Source: Meconema thalassinum
Taxonomy: Eukaryota; Arthropoda; Insecta; Orthoptera; Tettigoniidae
Length of the DNA stretch: 64,000 nucleotides
Reading direction: 5' to 3'
Assembly: GCA_946902985.2 (NCBI GenBank)
Contig: OX336392.1
Location: 22,046,716 to 22,110,715 of the forward strand
In this document: positions 1-11,131 of the stretch, piece after piece
Numbering within the stretch: the stretch's first letter is position 1
How the letters are laid out: each line of letters begins with the position of its first letter
The notes under the pieces: generated by a model
What the model was told of the DNA's origin: nothing
Database searches by the model: none
Seen by the model: only the letters and a program-made list of their open reading frames with translations
Position numbers and translations under genes: made by a program

Positions 1-2131
1 GGATGTCTTGTTTACTTGAGGGACTAAACCACCTTTCCTTGGAGATGGGTTTCCTGGATGCCCGTAGTTCACACAGAAAGTAACTTCACCCTTTCTTCAG
101 GGGTGGGGAAAAACAATTCACTGAATTCCTTAAACTCAAAGAAAAACAAATTTTAATACAATGTAAATGAAGAGAAAAATAATAAAAGGTTAATAACTTG
201 AGAGAGGTGAGGAGGGAACGATTTCGCACGCAACCACGCGATCTGCTACCATTGCGCCGGTAAAGGTCTAGGTAATAATAATAATAATAATGCGCGTCAG
301 AGTAGCAGTGGAAGATAAAATCAACAAGGTCGCAAATGGATGGGGGAAAAGACGTCTTGCTCGACCCGGTGCTGGGCCCAAGGTTTTCGGAGCGAGCAAA
401 AGATGATTTCCAAAAAACCAAATGCAAACAAATAATTGCTTAATGCAACAATCAAAAGTGCAAAAATGAGATTCCCATAAAATTAATTAAACAAATCCCA
501 GAGATGTGTTAATCGTGCCTTTGTTACATCACAAAGACAAGATTGACGAAATCGAGATAAGGATAAGGATAAGGATAAGGAAGGGGAACTTAAATATAAG
601 AAATGACAAGACAAGGGAGCTATATTACTTAAAATATAAAAATGTATTGAGGATAAAAGAAAGAGCGTGTACACGAAATAAACAAATTATTTAAAACAAA
701 GAAAAAAGGCAAGCTAATACAAGCTCAATAATACAAAAGAAACCCAAAACCAAGAATAAAGACTTAAAAACTAAAAAGCACGACAGAACCTGAGTAACAG
801 CTCAACAATATGAATCTAACGAAAAGATACGAACATGAAATAAAATAAAACGAAACTTACTAAAGTTAAAGAGAAACGACTAACTTGCAAAAAGTCAAAA
901 TTCGAACTGCTACAAGACGCGAAGCTTTTCATGATGTTACTGTAAACATACCTGAGGGATGGGGGAGGAGTGAGGGGAGTAAAACAAAGGGAAGAGAGAT
1001 TTCACGGAGGTAGGAAGAAGGGGAAGAAAAAGGGGGGGATATCATTAAGTTATGTAATACGGCGAAAATCGGAAGAGAAAGAACAAAACAAAAGGAAAAA
1101 GAGATATACGGAGATACATTACATTACAATTGACTTGGGACGAAAGAGACCGGTAAAAATCGAAAGCACGCTATAAAAAAAATAGGCTTATACTCCAACA
1201 TAATGCCGTACCAACGCGACATATAAAAAAAAGAATAATATGACATCGGAGCTGGAGAAAATCCCAGTTAACCACCGTCACATATATTCTATAAACAAAA
1301 GGGACACGTATTAGTGGGACGTTGGACATCAGTCCCGTTACCTCACACATACTGTCCACAAACAAAGGTCCAATTGCTACCAATCAAATGAAACATTTGT
1401 GGTACAAAAGAGACACCGACGCAAAAGACGAGCACCAAGGCCCGACAGGAAAATATACATAAGCCAAGACGCAGAAACGCAATACTTTCGAATCTTACAG
1501 GTATTAACCAAAATAATAAAACTGTGAGAAGGGCACATAACAAAAGCAACAAAAAGAACTCCGCCGTATGACATTACGCAAGGTCCCGGAGATCTGGTTC
1601 AAGGATTAAAATACTAACAATAACATCTTGAAAAGGAAAGAGAATTAAGCAAAAGAAGGAACGTTTAACAAAAACAATTACATTGCGTTAGATAGAAATA
1701 CATTGAGCCGTACTCACATTCCGCTGCGCCATGAGGGTGGGCCTCTGCCCGAATACACACGTTCGCCTTACATCTCGGCGCGTCTAAGACTGACCAAGCT
1801 TCTGTCCCCCAGAGGGGAGAGAAGCCTCTCAGAAAAATCAAATGCGTAGTTTGGGAGTGGCCCCAAACTCGCGTCAAATATTGTCAGAGCCAATGGCAGA
1901 ACGAATTGCACAACAAAATGCAAGGTAGCAACAACACTAGCCAATACGAGAGAACAAGGCAGTATGTAGCCAGGGGTTGCACAACGTTAGACAGAGAGAT
2001 ACATACACACAAACTGCGCACTTTTAAACTCTCGAGGCGTAATATAGAGATGTCACAACACATGACAATAATAATAATAATAATCATGATGATAATAATA
2101 ATAATTACAATAAATTCTGAAAAGTGGTTCA
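1..2131. other. AT-rich stretch without a recognisable gene
   Basis: I see no credible coding region here. Visible features are an (ATA)n run near 274-292, a (GGATAA)n run near 555-581, a purine-rich block at about 950-1045, a GC-richer patch at 1710-1860, and a second (ATA)n/(ATG) run at 2066-2110. The open frames are short and have no family motifs. The stretch ends abruptly at 2131/2132, where the truncated retrotransposon pol begins. It could be flanking host DNA or the leader of another element. Confidence 0.5.
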
Positions 2132-4219
2132 AGCTACCCACACTAAATTGACAACAAGTTTAGGTGGCACGACTATTCGGAGTTTTGTATGCGCAGAGTC
2201 AGCATACTTGCATACGATGTCTCCACTCAAGACAAAGTGTCGTGAATTTCTCCGTGTAACTGCATAGTCAACATCAGTATTGTCCATGTAACCCTTGAGG
2301 AACCTGTACATTTTCCTTATTGGAGCGTGTCTCTTCTGTGACACACCGATTCGGGCTAACCTCCTAACGGTTTCTTGATCTTCTTGCTCCAATTGTACAT
2401 GGTGTATCTGCACATTTTTAATAGGGTTACGTGATAGAGCATCAGCCAGTAAGTTATCTTTCCCAGGCTGGTGGACGATAGTGGCGTTAAACTGTTGGGT
2501 GAACAAAGCCCAACGTGTCAATCTATCACTCGACATGTCAGTTTGCAGCATAAACTGTAGTGTTTTATGGTCAGTAATAATGATGACCTTATGTCCCAGC
2601 AGTATTTTCTTCCAGGCTTGCAATGCTGTTACAAAAGCTAACGCTTCAAGCTCCGTCGTGAAGTAATTTTCCTCGTGTTTCTTCAACTTCCGACTAGTGA
2701 ACGCAATGTAGTGCTTGTTGCCTGCCTCGTCTTTCTGGTATAAGACTGCACTAATGCCTACTCTTGATGCATCAGACTCAATATAGAACACCTTCTCAAA
2801 GTCTGGGTACTCCAGTTTCACATTATTTCTGAGCATCTCTTTTGCTTTCTCAAAAGCCTCGTCTGCAGCGGTACTCCATTTCCATCTGTTATTCTTCTTG
2901 AGTAAGTCATACAGAGGAGCCATAATTTCCGAGTATCTTGGACAGTGGCTGCTAATAAATTGGCATGCTCCTACAAATTCTCTGACTTGTTTCACCTTAG
3001 TTGGCTTTGGAAATCTCGTGATCGCATCTACTTTTTTCATGTTTGGATGATATCCATCTTTATCAATAGTATGCCCCAAGTAATTTATTTCCTGCTTCAA
3101 GAATTGACATTTTCCAAAATTCACCTTGATATTGGCCTCCCGTAAATTCTCGAACAACTTTCTCAAGTGCACTAAATGTTCTGCGGCGCTGGGTGAAGAT
3201 ACGATTAAATCGTCGATGTAGCAGATTACATTTTCTTTCACTTCGTCAGTGAGCTTACTATCAAGTGCTCGAATAAGTGCTGGTCCACTGTTAACCATAC
3301 CAAAAGGCATTCGGACAAAGACCCATGACGTCTGGTCAAATAGGAATCCAGTGTACTGCATACTATCTTCTTCTAGCTGAACTTGATAAAATGAAGACGT
3401 CAAGTCAAGAACGCTGAAACAAGCTCTCCCTTTGAATTTTCGAAGCAGATCTCTAATCTTGGGTGGTCGGTCATTTTCTGGAAGAATCTTCAAGTTAATG
3501 GTCCTGGCATCGAGACAAAGACGTATCTGACCATTACTTTTCTTCACTACTGTGATGGGGTTTATATAAGACGACGCCTGTTTTTTAATAATCCCGTCTA
3601 CCTCCATTTTTCTGATTAACCCTCGTACTTCTTGATAGTATTTCTCAGGAATGGGGTATATTCTCTTCTGGTAAGGGGTTTCATCTGTCAGCCTTATCTT
3701 GTATTTATAATCCTTAATCAATCCAGGCTTTTCATCGAAAATATCTTGGAATTCCTTTATCAGATCCTCAAATTCCCCCTGAATTTCTTCAAATCCTTCA
3801 GTTTTTCTACTGGGTATTTCTGCTAAATTTTCCACTTCATTAACTATAGTATTCAAAATTTCTTCCCTAAGGTCTATTTCCAGACTGTTTTTCACGTCCT
3901 GTTTTTCTATCTCTTCTGTGATTATGTACCCATCATTAAAGCTAATACTTCTGTTCTTCATGTCAATAATAGCTCCGACCTTCGATATAAAATCGATTCC
4001 AAGCACCATATCAAAATTGATCTTGCTCACCACAATGAAGATCTGTTCATAATTCCTTCCATTGATCTCAAAGTTCAATAACACTTGAATCTTGCACTTC
4101 ACTGCCTTATCTTGGAATATCCCTCTCACTTTGACGGTAGAAACAGGTAGAACTGTCATGTTCTCTCCTCTTAGCAGACTTTGATAACATTCCTCTGAAA
4201 TGATGGGAGATAATTGCAC
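2132..4219 (-). pseudogene. pol: Ty3-type pol, copy 1, truncated after RNase H
   Basis: Reverse transcriptase and RNase H of a Ty3/gypsy-class element, which would copy element RNA into DNA in the particle. The frame starts in the protease, just after the DTG at 4218-4226 that is read in the gag frame. It continues through the RT palm (LCLDAR, then VLDLTSSF, then YIDD at 3209-3220) and RNase H (ESDASRVG, TELEAL, TDHKTLQ). The frame stops at the copy boundary, so the zinc-binding region and integrase found in copy 2 are missing. It differs from copy 2 by very few substitutions, for example DHKT here against DHKA there. It cannot supply a complete Pol. Confidence 0.9.
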
Positions 4220-6504
4220 CAGTATCCATCAGGGCTTTATACTGTTGTCCATCTATCCGCACAGAAATAATAGGTAAGGCACATGGTCTTTCCTCTTTAA
4301 TTATACCCCTCTCTTCTAGCAAATCTTCATCAGTCACTTCATATATCTCATTAATCGTAACCAGGTGTGGTGTGCCAATGTATTTACAAGTTCTCACTGA
4401 CGTTGAGAAATCGGCGTTTTTTTTTTGTGTTACCGACCTCAAAATTCTGCTGGCTCGTAGAAGGCCCAGGATCGATTACAACATCCTGCCTTTTCTTTTG
4501 GTTGTCGGCTTCTTTTTCCCGTAATTCTTTTAGGTATTGCTGGCTTTCCTTCTCTCTTTCCTGATACTGATCGGGTGTCATAACCTGACCTTGAGGATTC
4601 TGATTTCTGTTTTGGCTCTGGTTATTCCTATTATAATTCCGGTTATAACCATTATTGTTGTAATATCTGCCTCTTCCATTGTAATTTCCTCGGTTATAGT
4701 TCCAGCCTCTTCTCTGTTGATACGGTCGGTAACCTTGCGATCTGTTATTTCGAAACTGATTATTCCTGTGAGGACCTACATTGTCAGTTTTCTCCTCATC
4801 TGGCTTGTTAGTTTGTTGGACTTGGTCCATATATACAGTATTTATTTCTTTAAAGTCATGCCTTTGACCTTTCTGCACCACGTTAGGCATTGGACTTGTG
4901 TAGTCTAACCTCCTCAGTAATTCATCCATGCTGGTTAAATCCCTGATGTTGGACGAAATTATTAGTCTTCTCACCTCAACTGGCAGCATACGAGAAATCG
5001 CATCAATAAGTTGCTCCGTGGACAATGGGGGTTGTAAGAATCTCAAGCGGGATAATTGACTCGTAAAGAAATCAGCGTACCGCGTTGGAAGAGTACCGGA
5101 GTATTTTCTTGAATACACCTCCGCTCTTAACGAATTCTGCGCTTCTATGGACCAAAATCGTTTGATTAATGCCTCTGCAAACTCGTCAAAGTTACTGAAT
5201 GTGTATCTAAATGCGCGAAACCATTCGAGGGGTCCTCCAATCAAATATCTCTCCACTATCTTCATCTCTCTTTCTCTGGGAATGTGAGCTTCGATGAAAT
5301 AATCTTTGAGGTTCCTTACATATTCGATAGGTGTCAAACTATCCGTGTTACTGAATTTTTGCGGTTTATCTTCAAAATTCCTGATGACCGTTACGTTCCT
5401 CGGATATGAATCCGGGTAGTTTTTCCCACTATCACGATAGTTCCACTCAGGTTCCATATTCCTCTCGGCATCTTCCTCCCTGAATCTGGATATACGTTCT
5501 TCAGGAGTCACGTCTCTTTCTTCTGGATCTAGGTTATATCTTCTGGCATAATTCCTACTGGTTTCGCAAGCCAAGCCTACTGTATCCTTGTCAGTGATTT
5601 CCGTTAAGACTTTCTTGATTAACTCTTCTTTGTAGGTCTCCATTAAATTAGCCTCTCCTAACTTCAAATTCTGCAGTTTACTCGTCGTTTTATTCACATC
5701 AGAGACAACTTTATGAATCTGTTCCTCTAATGCAGATTTTAATGTTTGCACATCCTGACCTAATTGTGTCCTATCTTCAACTTGTCTTTCGGATAGCGAA
5801 TCCATCCTGACGCTTAAATCTTTCCTAATCTGTACTACTTCATTGTTAATATCAATTTGAGTACTGGCAAGTTTCCTTTCAATACGATCCTGAATTTGGG
5901 TTACATGTTCCCCACTTGACCTATTCCACTCTTCTTTCCAAATTGCTACATTTGCCGTTAACATTTCTGCTATGTCTAATTCGATATCCTCTTTCAATAC
6001 TTTATTATGGTCTAATACTTGGGTTCTCATGACCTCTACATCAAACTTTAAACCTTCTAAAGACGCTGTCGTTCTAACTGACTCATCAACTAGCCTAGTC
6101 GTTAATGCACTTATATTACGTGTACAAAGAGTTTTCGAATTTTCTATCTCTTCCCTGACTTTATTTACATCAGTTTGGACTTTAGCAACGTCTACGAAAA
6201 CTGTGTTGACCTCTACTTGAATTTTATTTATGTCACTTTGCATCTCGTTTACATCCGAATGAATGTTATTGATATCAACCTGAACATTGGACACATCAGT
6301 TCTAACATTTTGGATTCCTCTTTGGACTTCCTCAACCTTGTCTTGGACAGTCGCAACATCATTTTTGACAACAACTACCTCAGCCCTAGCACAAGAAATA
6401 TCACTACGGACATTAGCAACATCTAAATTCAACATTGTAACATCTTTATGCACATTAGCAACATCTATTTTAACATCAGCAACATTTTTATGCATATTAG
6501 ACAC
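4107..6504 (-). pseudogene. gag: Ty3-type gag, copy 1, frameshifted
   Basis: Capsid polyprotein of the retrotransposon. The N-terminal ~150 residues are an extreme heptad repeat (V..V..D pattern), followed by a longer coiled-coil region. A Ty3-like capsid domain (SLTPIEYVRNL, GGPLEWF, AEALIKRFW) comes next. The tail is basic and rich in Asn, Arg, Gly and Tyr, and has no CCHC zinc knuckle. A run of ten T at 4417-4426 (nine in copy 2) shifts the frame. Gag therefore ends after 706 residues at 4384, and the protease-side remainder (4107-4442) is read separately. In copy 2 the same stretch is one 798-residue frame. Confidence 0.88.
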
Positions 6505-7102
6505 ATCTATTTTAACATCATCTTCAAACTTTCATCTGCCATTACAATATTATTCAAAAATTAGACTGCTGTAGGGACATACATCAAAAGAGCAAAATAA
6601 CAACATTTGAGCAACACTTTTCACCATATATAAATTTGATCAATTTTCTGTCTTAAATCTAACTTATAACTACCTTATAATTAACTTTCGAAGACACTCT
6701 ATGTTGAAACAAACTCAAGCACATGTTCAAATTTCACTGGCTCATTTTAAAATATCCTATCACAAATAATTTTACATTTACAATCCAAATAATTTAATTT
6801 TATCTTTAATATGACTAAAATGTCATAAGCCGGTCAAATAAAATAAGATTCCAGATCATAGGCGATCTTCCTAAGTTTCCAGCCTATTTTACCCTTTCTC
6901 AAGTTGTATACGATCTGATCTTTTCTGAGTGTAATTTTCCTACTACAATACAACATTTAATTCCTATATAATCACACTCTTAAATTCTACAATTGGCCAA
7001 GACATCTAACAAAGAATCAACCTCTTTATTTGAGTCTAATCGAACCACACGTTTTAGGTTTGCCAATCCTACTGGCGTTCAACCTGGTGATCCAGTTATG
7101 TT
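6505..7102 (-). other. Retrotransposon leader, copy 1
   Basis: AT-rich stretch between the gag start and the primer-site-like sequences. It holds no supported gene. It is present almost unchanged in copy 2 (16517-17114). A small block of substitutions near 6665-6690 separates the copies. The frames on the plus strand here (for example 6993-7346) are antisense and carry no motif. Confidence 0.55.
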
Positions 7103-7131
7103 GAATCGAGCCCCACGTTATAGGTGTGCCA
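7038..7131 (-). promoter_or_regulatory. Candidate tRNA-Lys primer-binding site (duplicated), copy 1
   Basis: On the plus strand 7103-7131 resembles the 3' end of a lysine tRNA: TCGAGCCCCACGTT followed within a few bases by GTGTGCCA. On the minus strand this is a TGG-initiated primer site with a central mismatch and insertion. A diverged twin lies at 7038-7064 (TCGAACCACACGTTTTAGG then TTTGCCA). No clean CA terminus directly abuts either, so the LTR edge is uncertain. The same sequences occur at 17050-17143 in copy 2. Confidence 0.35.
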
Positions 7132-7134
7132 ATC

Positions 7135-10100
7135 CTTCTGTCCCCGTTTACCCGGATAGTAGGCTGTCAGATATCCGCCCCCTCAATCGGATTGCCAACA
7201 ATCAATCGCACCAGCTCAGCTACATCAATGAAAATGGCACTGACAGATACTACCGAGGTTTGAACACAGAAGTTACCAAGAAAAATTATTGTGGAACACA
7301 CCAAAATAGACGGGGTTTCATACTTACTTTTACTTACCTCTTATAAATATCTCGGGGATTGGGTTGACAACAGGATCATTAAAGTATGCTCTCACAATAA
7401 CCTTCACCATGACATTTAAAAATGAACCAGACCGAAGACGAGAACTTTGAACTGTACAAAAGCTTTATTTTCTAATAAAGAGAATGATTTTAACAACTCA
7501 ACAAAATAAACGTGGCTATCAGTAGCCTATGTCAATCTGACTACGTCCTCCTAAAGGACTTGCAAATTATCAAACAATATGTTAGCTCCCATGAGCTCAA
7601 AATAACGTAACATTTTAAAACACATTTGGATTGGATGAGGAAGTCAGGGTACGACATATATAGAGCATTTGGTTTCTTTTAATAAACATTGCACTTGTAT
7701 TAATAGGCACAAGGCCAGAGTATCGACCTCACCCGCTGATAACCAGATGTCTGGCCGGCTGGTCTACTCTTTAACCTGGCTCACACCTGTCAAATGGGGC
7801 TCCCTAGTCACGCCACACTTGCGTAAGAATTCAGCTCCTTTTAAAGCTTTAAATGTCTACAAGACAACTCATACATATTGACGCAAATCTTTCAAATGCT
7901 TAACTCACATCCCACTGGATTATTTTGACTATCCTTAAACTTGTTAAGTTATCATCCAAATGTTTAATCAGCATAGTTTAGAGTATCAAACACACTCTTA
8001 AATGTTTATAACAAAATCACATACATTATTTATAACAATTAGAAATTGTTTATAATATTGTCGAAAATAATTACAAAAATTTTAAACACGCCTTTAACAT
8101 TACTTTCGTTCCACATTATTGTCAAAGATATTTACATTTATTATTTACAATATCAACATTTAAATTATTTAAATTATTAATTTAAGAAATACATTGAACC
8201 ACATGTTTTATCCGGTTGGTAAATTCATAATCGTGTTTAATATAATCGACCAATGAAGGTTAGTTATACATGTAAATGTCACAATCTGATTTAATAAAGG
8301 TTGTAATAATTTTAATTATTTGTGACGGTAATCTTCATTCAAAATCTTATCTCAAATTCTTTCAAAACTCTTGTTAATTATAACAGTAAATTCACTTGAT
8401 TAATTTTCAACGAACTATGACAATACACTCTAGCGGAAAATACTTCGCTTACAAAATAATGCACAAACTGCATTCGAAATAGCCCAAAATTCATCATATA
8501 TTAAAATATACGGCATCAAAATCTTCCACAGCATTTACAAAAACCTCCCCTGACACAATCTTTATCATTATTAATTACTGTGGGAATCTCCTTCATTTAT
8601 TTAAGGGCATTATACATCAGCGACTTTCAACATGTCCGCTGCACTATCGATTATACATTCATAGTTCCACTTAAAAATTCTTACATCAATAATTGTTTCA
8701 AAACTGATGTCATTTAAACTTCGTGGATTTCATTCATGAATCGAAATGAAATAAAAATTTGCCAATCACAAACAAATTTAATAGTGAATACGCTTATATA
8801 CGCCTGTCTGGTCTATTAAAATTTAAGATTAACATCTTCAAAGAATTGTGGTATAAAAATACTATCATCAAACAAAGTGCGACTAACTGCAAAATAGTCG
8901 AATAGAATCCAATTAGACTGGGGAATGCAAACATCATTATATAAATCTCTATATGAGAAAAAACCTAACACAAGTTTCACGAATTTAATGCATTCAATAA
9001 TTCATAATTAATGTTCATCTTTCACAAAATTGCCTAAGATGCAATGGTCGTTCATGACTGACGATAAATGTCTGTGTTGTAATCAATTCAAATAACGACT
9101 AGTATTTCCAAGATCGTCGACAACGTACTGGATTTTAACGCTCTAAAATCATTTAAATGTTCTTCCTTCTTGATGATGACAGAAAATTGGTCAAAGTAAT
9201 TAAACTGGGGTAGAATTACTTTAATAAAGTGACACGCTGTCTGAATTTAAATCTGCCATAAAAATCATTAACTTACAGTCAAATCGTGACTACAAAAATA
9301 AGCAAATTACTGAAAAATCTAAATATCAGTCTCAACTGATCCAAAATCATTTAACTATGCCCATGACATAACAATGTCTTAATAAAACGTCGAAAAAGGC
9401 ATAACTCATCAAGGTGTACTGAGAATAGGAATCTCAAACAAGAATATCGGGCAAAAATACATGAAGACAAAAATATGGGAAAAATGGTTGCTCAAACATT
9501 GCTAAGAAACTCAAATACAATAAACGTTCACGACTACCTTATCTGCCGATTGACGTTCCAGAGGAAAATTCCCCAAAGAAGACTGTTGATGGATCCATTT
9601 CACCAAGTTAAAGCTGAGCTCCATCCTCGAAACCAGAAACAGCACCATCGGAGAATCGAACTGCTTCACGAAGACGAACGACATCCTTCCGGCAATAATC
9701 TTCTTTGTGAGTCGGGACAACCCTGACCTCTCTTGAAAAATCCCTGAAGTTCCAGTTGAAAATCGCCATGAAGTTTTTGTATAAATTTCCGAAGAAATAT
9801 TCATATTCAGAAAGTATGAAATCATTTCTATTGCTGTTTGATAGTATTCAGCCTTTAATCACGAAACATGGGTGTAGATGGTTATTTACCACATGTTCGC
9901 TTGTATGGAATAGCAATTAGCGAAGTTCCATGCTGCTATCTTACTCCGTTGAAATATGTCCCAATTGCATTAAGTCCTTTAGCCTTCCATCTTCTCTTCG
10001 GTAATAGTATTAGAAGAACAAACTGCCATATTAAACTGCTCCATAATACTGTAGCGTTGTGTCACAAAAGCAATCTGAAGTCTCCCTATTTCACTAGCCC

Positions 10101-11038
10101 TGTCAGCCGTAGCGTAGAGTCTGGCTATACAAAGTGTTTCTCCTGAGGCGAGAAAATCACTTTTGTCAGTCGTCTAAAATTGTCAATAACTTCCAAAATA
10201 CTTCCTCGAAATTGTTCAGCTTTTCTACAGTCCTTACTGTAGCAATGCACAAGAGAATTAGCTTATAGGCGACCGCTAACTGTTCACAGCCAATCTTGTA
10301 GAAGCGTTATAAGGGTCGTTTCAACTTCACCTAGATTTACTTCACAGTAAACCTGCACTGCTTGTAAGTTCGACTCTCGTTTAATGCAGTGGCTTCGCCA
10401 CGCGTTACAAAGACGACCTTTTCACTACTAATCTCACTCGACGTTTCACTGAAATGACTATTTGAGATCTGACGATTGAATATCAGACGATTTATAATCT
10501 GAGAGAATGAGGCTCCTCTCTTCTGCGCAAGGCCTTTTATGAACTTCATGAGGGGCGTATCTATCCCTTCCATCGCGTGTTACTGCGTCATCGCTAGAAG
10601 TTCCAACTTCGTCAATACATGACGGATTTTCAAAATTCAAAAACTGAAAATAAATTTCACCAAAATTCCAGAACAATGCCTCTACTGCAAATGGATTTCC
10701 ACAATTCTGCATTCCAAAAAGTAATAAAAATACCATAGTTTTAGCAATCTCCGTCTTCCTTCAGACTATCGTTCATTGGTTTGAGCCTCCCCTCCAATAG
10801 CATAATTTCTTCCTCAGCAGAATTCCACGTTTCCTGCGACTGCGTCGTACATCTCGGATCCTTCTCGAATAAATGCTGACGTCACTGAGAATCTCAGCTC
10901 AAGTAGCCTGCTGGCATAACGTCTGCGTCATCCATGCTTACGTCATGACTACCCACGTCATAACTATGACAGCCATAACTTTCGCTATAATTTCCAAAAT
11001 AGCCACCGTGGTCTCTATATAATTCAATTACGGGGGCA
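7135..11038 (-). repeat. Middle LTR (3' LTR of copy 2, 5' LTR of copy 1), inner edge uncertain
   Basis: The right edge is well supported. On the minus strand TGCCCCCG follows a polypurine tract at 11039-11051, and copy 2 starts with the same bases at 21050. The left edge (~7135) rests only on the lysine-primer-like sequence, because both LTR copies are followed by the same leader and comparison cannot locate the junction. If correct, the LTR is about 3.9 kb, which is long for this class. A strong minus-strand splice donor (AG then GTAAGT) lies near 7336. No gene is supported inside. Confidence 0.5.
10877..10984. promoter_or_regulatory. Cluster of CRE-like TGACGT motifs in the LTR U3
   Basis: A perfect palindromic TGACGTCA lies at 10877-10884. 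Several half sites (ACGTCA/TGACGT) follow up to about 10970, within 160 bp of the LTR outer edge. That is where U3 promoter elements are expected. CREB/ATF-type bZIP factors bind this motif in animals; that they act here is inference. The same cluster is at about 20889-20996 in the other LTR. Confidence 0.35.
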
Positions 11039-11051
11039 TTCTCCTCTCACC
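11039..11051 (-). promoter_or_regulatory. Polypurine tract of copy 2
   Basis: Minus-strand GGTGAGAGGAGAA lies directly against the TG that opens the LTR at 11038 and about 80 bases after the pol stop. Position and composition fit the plus-strand primer of an LTR retrotransposon. Confidence 0.65.
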
Positions 11052-11131
11052 ACGTTTTAAAAACAGTTGCAAATTGTTTTTAAACTCAGTGTTACAAGTA
11101 CCTCAACTCTCTTGAACACGAAATTGAATTA

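Noticed and set aside
5972..6574. Overlapping plus-strand frames opposite gag (and the same at 15984-16586)
   Set aside because: Antisense shadow of the heptad-repeat DNA in gag; no motif and same in both copies because the copies are duplicates.
6993..7346. 117-codon plus-strand frame at the retrotransposon primer region
   Set aside because: Antisense to the element, spans the primer-site repeats, and has no family resemblance; present in copy 2 only through duplication.
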